From SAR202 cluster bacterium Casp-Chloro-G3 (GTDB lineage: Bacteria; Chloroflexota; Dehalococcoidia; Lucifugimonadales; UBA3495): a stretch of DNA of 46,673 nt. The DNA lies in the NCBI GenBank assembly GCA_002816715.1, contig MUCJ01000052.1:1-46673 (forward strand). The letters are read 5' to 3'. Positions 16,057 through 24,699 of the stretch are shown one piece after another (the first letter of the stretch is position 1; each line of letters opens with the position of its first letter). Under the pieces are notes generated by a model. It saw only the letters and a program-made list of their open reading frames with translations. It was not told the origin of the DNA and searched no databases. The translations under genes and the position numbers were made by a program.

Positions 16057-19005
16057 TCAGGGCGCCGACCCCCTCCTCACCAACTCTGGCACTCCCTGCA
16101 ACGCTTCATCCAGCTTATTGGCGTTGCGCCCGCCAGCCTGGGCCATCTCGGCCTGACCGCCGCCACCGCCGCCGACCACCTTGGCCGTATCCCGCGCGAT
16201 GTTTCCAGCGTGCAAGCCTTTGGCTACCAGGTCAGGCGTCACCATAGTAACAAAAACGGGACTGCCGTTGACCACCGCGCCCAAGGCTATGACCACGCTG
16301 GGCAACTTGGCCTTGAGGAAATCACCCATCTCGCGCATACCTTCCGCGCTGGTAGCCGAAGTTCGTCCGCTGACCACCTTCACACCGTTGATGTCCATGA
16401 CCTTGCTGAGCAATTCCTCGGCCTCGGTACGCAGTGTGCCCCGCTCCAGAGCGGCCAAGCGTCGCCTGAGCACTTCGGTGTCTTGCAGGAAACTGTCCAA
16501 TCTAGCCTCTAGATCAACCACCGGCGTTTGCAGTTTATGAGACAGCGACTCCAGTTTGGCCGACTGCTCCACGAACAATTGCTCGGCGGCCCGTCCGGTG
16601 AGGGCCTCGATACGCCGCATTCCGCCGCCGATGCTGGATTCGCCAAGCACGAACAGCGTGCCGACCTGCCCGGTGGCTCCGACGTGGGTGCCGCCGCAGA
16701 CCTCGACGCTGAAGGGTTCGCCGTCGGCCATGGTGACCACCCGGACGACATCGCCGTAGCGGTCGCCAAAGAAGGCCAAGGCCCCCTGCCGCACCGCCTC
16801 AGCGTAAGAAGTTTCGTGGGTGGCGACTCCCAGGTTCTCGCGCACTTTCTCGTTGGCCAAGCTCTGCACCGAAAGCTGCTCGTCATGAGACAGCGCGCTA
16901 ACATGGCTAAAGTCGAAGCGCAGACGGTCGGGCGCGACCATTGACCCGGCCTGCCGCACGTGGGGGCCAAGCACCGAGCGCAGAGCGGCGTGCAACAGGT
17001 GGGTGCCACTGTGATTGCGGGCGGCATCCATCCGGCGGCTCCGGTCTACCTGGGCGCTGACGGCATCGCCTAATGAAATGTCGCCCCGTTCGACCACGCC
17101 CTGATGCACCACCAGACCGGCCACCGGGCTGTGGGTGTCCCCAACCCGCACGACACCGTTGGGGCCGGTGATTATGCCCTGGTCGCCCACCTGACCGCCG
17201 TTTTCGGCGTAGAAAGGGGTTTCCCGCAGCACAATTTCCACTTGCTGGCCCTGGGTGGCGTGGCCCACCGGCGAGTTGTCCGATAAAATGGCGGCAATCA
17301 CCGTGTCTTGCTCCAACTGCTGATAGCCGACGAAATGGCTTCGCTCCACGCCCAGGTTCTCGTAGGCAGTGAGAATCTCCATGCCTCCGCTGAAAGCCTG
17401 GGCCGAACGCGCCCGCTGTCGCTGGGCCTCCATCTCCCGCTCAAAGCCCTCCATATCCACATCCAGGCCGTGTTCGCGGGCAATCTCGGCGGTTAGCTCC
17501 GGGGGGAAGCCGTAGGTGTCGGAGAGCGAGAAAACTTCCTCGCTTGAAAGCTGCTCTCCCCATGTACTAAGCAATTTGAGTTGCTCTTCTGGGTCAGAAC
17601 CTTCGTATCCCAACAGTGCTTGAAAAGCCTCATAGGTAAGGCTCGAGGCCAACTCCGCCGCCTTTTCCTGACCGATTTGCTCCGCAGGGTCAGAATCGGA
17701 GTGGAACCCTAGGAACCCATGCTGTTCGAGAACAGCTGCTGCATTGTCTGGAACGGGCGTAAACTGACGAGCAAAATCAATAACTTGGTTTATGGCTCCT
17801 CGATGGGCTAATCGGTAGTTAATCATCCCATTTAGTATTGCTAAGCCACGCTCGTACGTCTGCCCAAACCGGTCCTCCTCCAGACCAATGACGCGGATGA
17901 TAAAGGCCTGGTTTTCCAGAAGCTCCCGGTAGGTCTGCTGGAACCGCTCCAGCGCAACCTCGGCCACTTGAGTCAAAAAGACCTGCTCCAGTCCCAACCT
18001 GCGCCCGTAGCGAATGGCCCGGCGGATGATGCGCCGCAGGACGTAGCCCCGGCCAGCGTTGCCGGGGACCACGCCATCGCTAATCAGGAAGCAGGCGGCG
18101 CGGGCGTGCTCGGCCACCACCCGGATGGCGTAGTCTGTTTCACGGTCGCTGCCGTAGGTCTTACCAGTAAGATCGCAGACTCGCTGGACAATGGGCGCGA
18201 ACAGGTCAGTCTCGTAGACGTTGGGCTTCCCCTGTAATACAGCGGCGGCCCGCTCCAGACCCATGCCGGTATCCACGCTGGGCGCGGGCAATGGCGTGCG
18301 GTTGTGCTGGGTGTCCTGATAAAACTGCATGAACACCAGGTTCCACAGTTCGACAAACCGTTCGCAGTCACAGTTGGGGTGACAACCAGGCACCGGTTGA
18401 GCATCGGCCCCGTCCCGCTCTTGCCGGAACAGCGCGGTCAATTCATCGGGAGGAACCATTTCCCCGCAGCCCTTTTCGGCCCCACCATCATAGTGAAGCT
18501 CAGAGCACGGCCCGGTGGGGCCTTCATTGCCCGCTGGCCCCCACCAATTATCTTTGTCGCCGTAGCGGTAGATACGCTCAGCCGGCACGCCAATTTGTTC
18601 ATGCCAAATCTGGTAGGCTTCATCGTCGTCCAGGTGAATGGTCACATAGATGCGTTCCGGCTCCAGCTTGAATAGCTGGGTTACCAGTTCCCAGGCGAAA
18701 GACACTGCGTCTTGCTTGAAGTAGTCGCCGATGCTGAAGTTGCCCAGCATCTCAAAGAAAGTCAGGTGCTTGTGGTCGCCCACCTCGTCAATGTCGGTGG
18801 TGCGAAAGCTTTTCTGGTGGCTGGTCAGCCGCCGGGAGGGCGGCGTTTGCTCTCCCATAAAGAAGGGCTTAAAGGGTACCATGCCCGCGCTGGTGAACAG
18901 CAAGGTGGGGTCGCCCGCCGGAATCAGCGAGGCGCTGGGCATGTGCAGGTGGCCTTTGCCCTCAAAGAATTGGATAAAGGCGCTTCGTATCTGGTCTCCG
19001 TACAT
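16057..19005 (-). CDS. alaS: Alanyl-tRNA synthetase with an extra internal segment
   Basis: The enzyme attaches alanine to tRNA-Ala and edits mischarged serine or glycine. The catalytic core is at the N-terminus (FEGKGHLHMPSASLIPAGDP, EMLGNFSIGDYF, WNLVFMQFYQ, VDTGMGLERAA). A cysteine-rich insertion lies near residues 180-214 (GCGEM to CHPNCDCERF). The editing site shows HSGTHLLHA and CGGTHVGATG. The C-Ala domain ends with GGGGGGQAEMAQAGG. At 982 residues it is about 100 longer than usual. The excess lies roughly at residues 397-485, between the catalytic region and SLSDTYGFP, in a stretch with visibly lower GC than its flanks. ruvX follows 29 bp downstream. The ATG at 19005 fits the family N-terminus. 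Confidence 0.97.
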   Translation of the reverse strand: MYGDQIRSAFIQFFEGKGHLHMPSASLIPAGDPTLLFTSAGMVPFKPFFMGEQTPPSRRLTSHQKSFRTTDIDEVGDHKHLTFFEMLGNFSIGDYFKQDAVSFAWELVTQLFKLEPERIYVTIHLDDDEAYQIWHEQIGVPAERIYRYGDKDNWWGPAGNEGPTGPCSELHYDGGAEKGCGEMVPPDELTALFRQERDGADAQPVPGCHPNCDCERFVELWNLVFMQFYQDTQHNRTPLPAPSVDTGMGLERAAAVLQGKPNVYETDLFAPIVQRVCDLTGKTYGSDRETDYAIRVVAEHARAACFLISDGVVPGNAGRGYVLRRIIRRAIRYGRRLGLEQVFLTQVAEVALERFQQTYRELLENQAFIIRVIGLEEDRFGQTYERGLAILNGMINYRLAHRGAINQVIDFARQFTPVPDNAAAVLEQHGFLGFHSDSDPAEQIGQEKAAELASSLTYEAFQALLGYEGSDPEEQLKLLSTWGEQLSSEEVFSLSDTYGFPPELTAEIAREHGLDVDMEGFEREMEAQRQRARSAQAFSGGMEILTAYENLGVERSHFVGYQQLEQDTVIAAILSDNSPVGHATQGQQVEIVLRETPFYAENGGQVGDQGIITGPNGVVRVGDTHSPVAGLVVHQGVVERGDISLGDAVSAQVDRSRRMDAARNHSGTHLLHAALRSVLGPHVRQAGSMVAPDRLRFDFSHVSALSHDEQLSVQSLANEKVRENLGVATHETSYAEAVRQGALAFFGDRYGDVVRVVTMADGEPFSVEVCGGTHVGATGQVGTLFVLGESSIGGGMRRIEALTGRAAEQLFVEQSAKLESLSHKLQTPVVDLEARLDSFLQDTEVLRRRLAALERGTLRTEAEELLSKVMDINGVKVVSGRTSATSAEGMREMGDFLKAKLPSVVIALGAVVNGSPVFVTMVTPDLVAKGLHAGNIARDTAKVVGGGGGGQAEMAQAGGRNANKLDEALQGVPELVRRGSAP

Positions 19006-19010
19006 TAAAA

Positions 19011-19232
19011 TTGATCCATAGATTCAAAGTGTCGAATTGCGAACGTCAGGTGGCATTGTATGTCACCAAGAAAGGGAGCGTCAATCTGACTATAGCCGAT
19101 GATTTCCCAGGGTTTGCTCTACATGAGGAAGAGGCTGGTCTTTGGCGTCCCGACAGCCATATCTGCCGTCTCAGGTTCGGCAGCGATTCGCCCAAGTCCA
19201 ATCAATTATCCCTATTTGAAAGCTCAATTTAA
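19011..19232 (+). CDS. Hypothetical short protein
   Basis: An open frame of 73 codons fills the gap between the alaS start and the SWIM-gene promoter. It starts with TTG at 19011, five bases from the alaS start on the other strand. I do not recognise the family. The product is hydrophilic, with GSVNLTIADDFPGFALHEEE in the middle and the end NQLSLFESSI, and the codons look plausible. There is no clear ribosome site. It may be a real small gene, a remnant, or chance. Confidence 0.3.
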   Translation: MIHRFKVSNCERQVALYVTKKGSVNLTIADDFPGFALHEEEAGLWRPDSHICRLRFGSDSPKSNQLSLFESSI

Positions 19233-19247
19233 GCCAGAGCATAAGTC

Positions 19248-19276
19248 TTGACCTTAGTGCTCCGACTCCGTACAAT
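19248..19276 (+). promoter_or_regulatory. Sigma-70-type promoter of the SWIM gene
   Basis: TTGACC (19248-19253) and TACAAT (19271-19276) are separated by exactly 17 bp. Transcription would start near 19283, about 25 nt before the ATG at 19308. The longest open frame here begins on the TTG of the -35 box and is therefore rejected as the start. Confidence 0.75.
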
Positions 19277-19307
19277 CCTTCTTAACTGGTGGATCCTAGG
19301 AGGTGTG

Positions 19308-19550
19308 ATGAACTCTAGCTTCATTGGGAAAGTCGATAAAGCAAGGAGATACGCCGAAGAAAAGGAAAGGGTTAGCATAACCACTTTCAAAGCCAACTTC
19401 CACGGCAACCACGGCTCCTACGAGGTTACTTTTAACGCTGGCGATTGGGATTGTCAGTGTCATTTTTTTGTCGGCCACCAAGCTTGCAGCCACACCATGG
19501 CGCTGCAACGCATTTTGGATGAAGTGCTGGCCCGGGAAGCAACAGCTTAA
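19308..19550 (+). CDS. Small SWIM zinc-finger protein
   Basis: The 80-residue product begins MNSSFIGKVDKARRYAEE and has a central SWIM-type metal motif CxCxnCxH, read as DCQCHFFVGHQACSHTMA. SWIM fingers bind nucleic acids or protein partners and usually sit inside larger proteins; here the finger is essentially the whole protein. The start ATG at 19308 has a strong AGGAGG site (19298-19303) four bases upstream and a promoter just ahead. A hairpin terminator follows. It is a single-gene transcript with no informative partner. Confidence 0.8.
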   Translation: MNSSFIGKVDKARRYAEEKERVSITTFKANFHGNHGSYEVTFNAGDWDCQCHFFVGHQACSHTMALQRILDEVLAREATA

Positions 19551-19624
19551 AAGTGGATTAGTCCTGTGGTTTCCCTAACCTATGGCGGCTAGCCAATATG
19601 CTGGCCTGGTAATCTGTACGGCAC

Positions 19625-19655
19625 AAAATAGTCGGAGTCTTCCTCCGGCTATTTT
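19625..19655. terminator. Bidirectional hairpin terminator
   Basis: A 13-bp stem (AAAATAGTCGGAG / CTCCGGCTATTTT, one G-U pair) surrounds a 5-nt loop. A-run and T-run at the two ends let it serve both the plus-strand SWIM gene and the minus-strand fabF. Confidence 0.85.
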
Positions 19656-19679
19656 CGTTATACCGATGCAATTACTTAG

Positions 19680-20924
19680 CTAGCCTTCGAATTTCTTGAA
19701 CACCAGGCAGGCGTTCTGCCCCCCAAATCCGAAGGCGTTGGACAGCACCACCCGAACGTCTTTTTGCCGCGCCTGATTCGGGACGTAGTCCAGGTCACAC
19801 TTTGGATCTGGATTTTCGTAGTTCACAGTGGGATGGATCATTCTCTCAGTGATGGTCTTGACGCAGGCGGCGGCTTCCAAAGACCCGGAAGCGCCCAGGG
19901 AGTGGCCAATCATCGACTTGGTGGAACTGATTGGAATCTGATAGGCCCGGTCACCGAACAGCCGCTTGATGGCGACCGTCTCCACAGCGTCATTCATTGG
20001 GGTGGAAGTACCGTGAGCGTTGATATAGTCCACCTCGTCCAGAGAGACCCCGGCGTCGTCCAGAGCTAGCTTCATGGCCTGCGCCGCCGCTGAACCGGTC
20101 TCCTCCGGCTGCACCAGGTGACCGGCGTCGGCGGTGCAACCGAACCCGGCCAACTCTGCCAGAATATTTGCGCCCCGGCTTACCGCGTGGTCCAGGCTTT
20201 CCAACACCAGAATCGCCGACCCCTCGGAAGGCACGAATCCGTCCCGGGCCGCGTCGAAAGGACGGCTGGCCTTCTCAGGTTCTTCGTTGCGGGTGCTCAG
20301 AGCGCGCATCACGGCAAAACCGGCCAATCCTAGCTGGCTGATCCCGGCCTCGGCACCCCCGGCCAGCACCACATCGGCAATGCCTTGCCGGATAATGCCC
20401 AGCGCCTCGCCGAGAGCTTGGTTGGAGGCGGCGCAGGCGGTGGTCGCGGTGGAGTTATATCCCCGAGCGCCGGTATAATGGCTGACATTGGCCGAGGCCA
20501 TGTTGGGCAGGATCATGGGGAAGAAAAACGGTGACATGCGCATACCGCCGCGACTGGCCAGAATGCGGCAGTTCTCCTCCAGTGTGGGGAATCCTCCGTT
20601 GCCATTGCCCAGAACCACGCCGACTCGGAACGAGTCTTCTTTGGAGATATCCAGTTTGGCGCACTCGACGGCAGTCAGTCCGGCGGCCACCGCCAACTGG
20701 GAAAACCGGGCCATCCGCCGGGCTTCCCGGGCCGGTATGAACTGGACTGGATCAAAGTTTTGCACTTCACCGGAAATACGGCAGGGGTAATCGGTGGGGT
20801 CACATAAGGTCATGGGGCCAATGCCTGATTTCCCCGCTACCAGGTTTTCCCAGAACAGTTCCGGAGTTTGTCCCAAGGGAGTGATCGCACCCATCCCGGT
20901 TACCACTACCCGTTTACGATCCAT
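19680..20924 (-). CDS. fabF: 3-oxoacyl-ACP synthase II (FabF), copy 1
   Basis: This 414-residue condensing enzyme extends acyl-ACP with malonyl-ACP in fatty-acid synthesis. The thiolase-fold triad is intact: cysteine in TTACAASNQA, histidine in NAHGTSTPMND and histidine in SMIGHSLGASG. The start MDRKRVVVTGMGAITPLG is canonical. It is 104 bp downstream of folC on the same strand and ends before a hairpin terminator. No fabD, fabG or acpP gene is adjacent. A second, different FabF lies at 27904-29157. Confidence 0.95.
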   Translation of the reverse strand: MDRKRVVVTGMGAITPLGQTPELFWENLVAGKSGIGPMTLCDPTDYPCRISGEVQNFDPVQFIPAREARRMARFSQLAVAAGLTAVECAKLDISKEDSFRVGVVLGNGNGGFPTLEENCRILASRGGMRMSPFFFPMILPNMASANVSHYTGARGYNSTATTACAASNQALGEALGIIRQGIADVVLAGGAEAGISQLGLAGFAVMRALSTRNEEPEKASRPFDAARDGFVPSEGSAILVLESLDHAVSRGANILAELAGFGCTADAGHLVQPEETGSAAAQAMKLALDDAGVSLDEVDYINAHGTSTPMNDAVETVAIKRLFGDRAYQIPISSTKSMIGHSLGASGSLEAAACVKTITERMIHPTVNYENPDPKCDLDYVPNQARQKDVRVVLSNAFGFGGQNACLVFKKFEG

Positions 20925-21028
20925 AATTCGGCATCATCATCCCTTGATTTTCTGTACTCATTCGCTGTCCCATTGATTTCCCGAGCAACTTCGGCAAGCC
21001 CAGTACAAATTTGTCGAGGGATAAATCC

Positions 21029-22414
21029 CTAAACGTTGGCCCCAGATGCCCTCAAGTCGGGCGGGAGCAGGTCGGGGTAAAGCTCCGGCACAATGCCTAG
21101 CAGTGTCTCCCGCACTTCTGCCGCTACGAACAAAGACCCGGTACCCAAAATCAGGTCTTTTGGTCCGGCCAATTCCATAGCCTGCGCGACCGCGTCCTTG
21201 ACCGAATCTGCCGCTGTCACCTGCGTCAGCCCCTGATCCTGAAACAACCCGGCCAATTCCGGCGGCGGTGTTGATCGAGGGTGCCGCGACCGGGTGGCTA
21301 TCACGGTTGGGTTGCCTTTCGCTAGCAAGGCAACCATGTCGTTAATGCTTTTGTCCCGGGAGAACCCGGCAATCACCACCAGGTTGGAGTAATCAAAGTA
21401 TTTTGGCAGAGACTCCAACAAGGAGGCCATCGAGTAGGCATTGTGCGCCCCGTCGGCGACCAGCAGCGGCGATTGGGACAGGACTTCCATTCGACAGGGC
21501 CAGGATACACCGGCAAATCCCTCGGCGAAGGCTTGGTCAGGAATCGAGTATCCCTGTTCCGTAAGCACTTCCAGGGCAGCCACCGCCGAGGCGGCATTCT
21601 CCAGTTGGTGCGCGCCCAGCAAAGGCATGCGCAGTTGGTATTCTCCTAACCTACCGCGAATCAAGAAGGACTGACCAGTGGAGTCCCGATCTCCGGCCTG
21701 CCAGGTTATGTCCTGTCCCACGATCACCGGACGGGCCTGCCGCTGCTGGCATACCGCCAATATCACGGATTGAGCTGCCGGCCGCTGTGGCCCAATGACC
21801 ACGCTGGCACCCGGCTTGATAATCCCAGCTTTCTCACTCGCAATTTGCTCCAAAGTATCTCCCAAAATTGCGGTGTGATCCAGGCTGATTGAAGTGATAA
21901 CGCAGACACTGGGTTGCACCACATTAGTTGCATCCAACCGCCCGCCCAGCCCAACCTCAATTGTCTGGAAGTCCACCTGCTCCTGTTGGTAGCATTGAAA
22001 GGCCATCACCGTCATAAATTCAAACAACGACACCGGCCCCAGGTCGGTATTTGCCGGTACCCATTCTTGGGGCTGCCACAAATCAGCGACCAATTGGGCG
22101 AACTGGTCTTCGCCAACTGGCTGGGTGTTCAGCCTGATGCGTTCCCGGAAAGTGTGCATATGGGGCGACGAATAGAACCCGGTTCGGTACCCGGCGGCAT
22201 GCAGCACCGCATCGCACATTGCCGCCGTGCTGCCCTTGCCCTTGGTGCCCGCGACGTGAATGGTCGGTGTCCCCAGGTGGGGATTGCCCAGGTACTCGAG
22301 CAACGCCTCCATTCGACCAAGATCGTAAATGCGCTTCTGTCGGGGCAACGAGGGCTGCACTCGCTCGTGATCGACCAAGGATAGCAGTCGATTAGTCGCT
22401 TCCTGATAGTTCAA
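21029..22414 (-). CDS. folC: Folylpolyglutamate/dihydrofolate synthase FolC
   Basis: This ATP-dependent ligase adds glutamate to folates and, in many bacteria, makes dihydrofolate from dihydropteroate. The P-loop is HVAGTKGKGSTAAM. The Mur-ligase-type central motif is SLDHTAILGDTLEQIASEKA, followed by GIIKPGASVV and the C-terminal ADGAHNAYS. At 461 residues it is slightly longer than usual. The start is a TTG at 22414, 15 bp after the stop of the upstream epimerase gene, so the two are probably co-transcribed. Confidence 0.95.
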   Translation of the reverse strand: MNYQEATNRLLSLVDHERVQPSLPRQKRIYDLGRMEALLEYLGNPHLGTPTIHVAGTKGKGSTAAMCDAVLHAAGYRTGFYSSPHMHTFRERIRLNTQPVGEDQFAQLVADLWQPQEWVPANTDLGPVSLFEFMTVMAFQCYQQEQVDFQTIEVGLGGRLDATNVVQPSVCVITSISLDHTAILGDTLEQIASEKAGIIKPGASVVIGPQRPAAQSVILAVCQQRQARPVIVGQDITWQAGDRDSTGQSFLIRGRLGEYQLRMPLLGAHQLENAASAVAALEVLTEQGYSIPDQAFAEGFAGVSWPCRMEVLSQSPLLVADGAHNAYSMASLLESLPKYFDYSNLVVIAGFSRDKSINDMVALLAKGNPTVIATRSRHPRSTPPPELAGLFQDQGLTQVTAADSVKDAVAQAMELAGPKDLILGTGSLFVAAEVRETLLGIVPELYPDLLPPDLRASGANV

Positions 22415-22429
22415 GGCGATTCACTCACG

Positions 22430-23383
22430 TCAGTGGTCTCTCATACTGGATGGCATGAATCCCAATAGTGTTTTCCACGCGTCCTTAGAACCGATGGACT
22501 TGATAAAATCAATGTTGCCCGCCACCGGTCGCGGCTTGAAGCCAAATACTTCTTCCACGGTGTCCAGTTCGGCCACATTTCGGATCGACAGCATCCGCAA
22601 TTCCTCGGTATTCAGGGGAGGTTTGGGCAGGAATTTCTGCATCAGCATAACGTTCGGCCAGACCAATAGAGATGGAACGTGAAACCGGAGCCGCCGTTTT
22701 TCCAAGGTGTCAGCTAGCAGAGCCATAATCTCATTGTAGCTGAGTTGCTCGGGGCCGCCGATTTCGACTGTTTTCCCTTTCAAGTCATCTCGTCCTAGGG
22801 CCAGCACAATACATCGGGCCACGTCTTCTACTTGAATCGGCTGGAACCGATTTCGCCCGGTTCCAATCACCGGAACCACCGGAAATAGGCGGACCAAAGA
22901 GGCCAGAGCATTGATGAATTCGTCGCCCTGACCAAAAATCAACGACGGTCGTAAGATGGTGTGAGGCAGGCCACTCTCAATAACCGCCTGCTCCGCCTGC
23001 CATTTGCTGTAAAGGTAGGGATAACGTCGATTGCTAGTCGCACCAATGGCGCTGACTTGTACCAGTTCCTTCACTGTGCCCGCTGCTTTGGCGGCGGCGA
23101 CCACATTGGCGGTCCCTTGACGGTTGATCGAGTCGAAGGTTGCTGAGCCCCTCTGCAGGATTATCGCCACCAGATGGATGATGGTGTCAACCCCGCGACA
23201 GGCGCTGGCCAAAGCGTCCGGGTCGGTAACTGCCCCGTACTGAACGTCCACCGATCTGGGCGCAAAGATCCTTTCCCGACCCGGCGTGTGAACCAGACAT
23301 CGTACCTGATGATCGTGTTTCAGCAGCTCCTGGACCACCCTTCGGCCCAAGAACCCAGTGGAACCAGTTACCAAAACTACCAT
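22430..23383 (-). CDS. NAD(P)-binding epimerase-like protein (NDUFA9-like SDR)
   Basis: This atypical short-chain dehydrogenase opens with a Rossmann motif VLVTGSTGFLGRRVVQELL. It has VDTIIHLVAIILQRG and YLYSKWQAEQAV, where Y and K match the SDR YxxxK pair. ILRPSLIFGQGDEFIN and IQVEDVARCIVLAL are typical of the NDUFA9-like/NmrA group. Its substrate is unknown; relatives bind NAD(P) and some serve as accessory respiratory or quinone-related proteins. The ATG at 23383 starts directly on the nucleotide-binding strand, so I prefer it over an upstream TTG. It leads the folC operon. Confidence 0.82.
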   Translation of the reverse strand: MVVLVTGSTGFLGRRVVQELLKHDHQVRCLVHTPGRERIFAPRSVDVQYGAVTDPDALASACRGVDTIIHLVAIILQRGSATFDSINRQGTANVVAAAKAAGTVKELVQVSAIGATSNRRYPYLYSKWQAEQAVIESGLPHTILRPSLIFGQGDEFINALASLVRLFPVVPVIGTGRNRFQPIQVEDVARCIVLALGRDDLKGKTVEIGGPEQLSYNEIMALLADTLEKRRLRFHVPSLLVWPNVMLMQKFLPKPPLNTEELRMLSIRNVAELDTVEEVFGFKPRPVAGNIDFIKSIGSKDAWKTLLGFMPSSMRDH

Positions 23384-23525
23384 ATTAGAACCAAAATTCC
23401 TCACCAACTATCGACGCCCGGTGCTGGGGTAACAGTATTGGCTAACACTACGGTCGGCTTGTGAACCGCTACATTAGTATTGGGAGTGCTGTCACATTAG
23501 TGTAACAAAAACCACTTGCCGTTAC

Positions 23526-23554
23526 TTGGTTCGAGGATGTCATTACTGTAATAT
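23526..23554 (+). promoter_or_regulatory. Promoter overlapping a small palindrome
   Basis: TTGGTT (23526-23531) and TAATAT (23549-23554) are 17 bp apart. The palindrome ATTACTGTAAT (23542-23552) overlaps the -10 box and could be an operator. It would drive the luciferase-like gene at 23639. Confidence 0.4.
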
Positions 23555-23590
23555 TAACCGCCAAGTAGGCGCGCCAATTATTCGTATATT

Positions 23591-23622
23591 CTATCTCGTA
23601 CTTTCTCTATCTCGTACTTTCT
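23591..23622 (+). repeat. Perfect 16-bp tandem duplication in a leader
   Basis: The unit CTATCTCGTACTTTCT occurs twice head to tail (23591-23606 and 23607-23622), just upstream of the ribosome site for the gene at 23639. The unit is pyrimidine-rich. Confidence 0.95.
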
Positions 23623-23638
23623 ATTGTCGAGGATACAT

Positions 23639-24592
23639 ATGAACCAGCAGGAATTGCACTTCGGAGCCAGCACCGTCCTGGGGGCTTCTGAAACCGTTGC
23701 CGAAGCCCGTTGGCTGGAAGACTTGGGCTTTGAGTACATCGCCGCCGGCGAACACTTCATGCGGGGCAGCCCTCCTGGAGCAACCCACGCCGCGTTGCCT
23801 TTGCTGGGAGTAGCCGCCGGCGCGACCGAAAGAATCCGGATTCTATCCTCAATTTTGTTAACGCCTTTTTATCATCCCTTGGTATTAGCCAAGCTGGCCA
23901 CCACGTTAGATATTGCCTCAGGAGGCAGGCTCACCCTGGGCGTCGGCGTGGGCGGCGAATTTCCGGTAGAGTTTGAAGCCGCCGGACTGAACGTGAAGCA
24001 ACGAGGCCGGCGCACCGACGAGTGCCTGGATGTGCTGCGGCAGCTCTGGACTCAGGAGCAGGTTGCCTATGCTGGGCGGCACTTCCAGTTGCAAGATGCC
24101 AGTATTAACCCCCAACCGACGCAGCGGCCTCATCCGCCGGTCTGGGTGGCTGGACGCCGGGACGCCGCCATGCGCCGGGCCGTCCGCTATGGCGACGGTT
24201 GGTTGCCTTATTTTTACAACCCAGACCGGTACCGGGATAGTGTGACCAAAATTGGCGAGTTCGCTGCGGAAGAAGGCCGGGATTTATCCAATTTTCAGTG
24301 GGCATTCTTTCCCTACATTTCAATTTACCCAACTGTGGAACAGGCCGCCGGAGTAGCCGCCGAGGCCCTGGGTGGCCGCTATCTTTACGGCGGTGACTTT
24401 GTCAGCATTGTCCAAAACTACTGTCTGCTGGGGACTCCGCAGCAGTGCATCCAGCGGCTGCAAGAGTACATCGACGCCGGAGCTCGGCACATCATCTTCA
24501 GTGTCGCCTGCCCAAAAGAAGATCGGGCCCGCCACATTGAGACCATCGCCAACGAGATCATCCCCCATTTTAGGGCGACCTCCAGGCAGTAA
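23639..24592 (+). CDS. LLM-class F420/flavin-dependent oxidoreductase, copy 2
   Basis: This 317-residue member of the luciferase-like family shows YIAAGEHFMRG, RILSSILLTPFYHPLVLAK, TLDIASGGRLTLGVGVG and HPPVWVAGRRDAAMRRAVRY, then GDGWLPYF. It shares the fold and the GGR(V/L)TLGVGVG strand with the gene at 9221 but differs in the surrounding sequence. The substrate is unknown. The ATG at 23639 has GAGG six bases upstream, so the slightly longer TTG start is rejected. Its leader contains a perfect 16-bp tandem repeat. It precedes the redox fusion gene by 107 bp. Confidence 0.88.
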   Translation: MNQQELHFGASTVLGASETVAEARWLEDLGFEYIAAGEHFMRGSPPGATHAALPLLGVAAGATERIRILSSILLTPFYHPLVLAKLATTLDIASGGRLTLGVGVGGEFPVEFEAAGLNVKQRGRRTDECLDVLRQLWTQEQVAYAGRHFQLQDASINPQPTQRPHPPVWVAGRRDAAMRRAVRYGDGWLPYFYNPDRYRDSVTKIGEFAAEEGRDLSNFQWAFFPYISIYPTVEQAAGVAAEALGGRYLYGGDFVSIVQNYCLLGTPQQCIQRLQEYIDAGARHIIFSVACPKEDRARHIETIANEIIPHFRATSRQ

Positions 24593-24699
24593 CCCCAAGT
24601 AGCGCTGCATCCTCCTGGTGGAGTGCTCATCTAAATAACTTGATTCGAAGAATAAATTCGGTGAAGACTGGCGTTGGTGATGATTAATGGAGGTAATTA

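Noticed and set aside
16509-17027. Open frame overlapping alaS on the same strand
   Set aside because: The product is Cys/Arg/Ser-rich, typical of an alternate frame in GC-rich coding DNA. alaS is certain.
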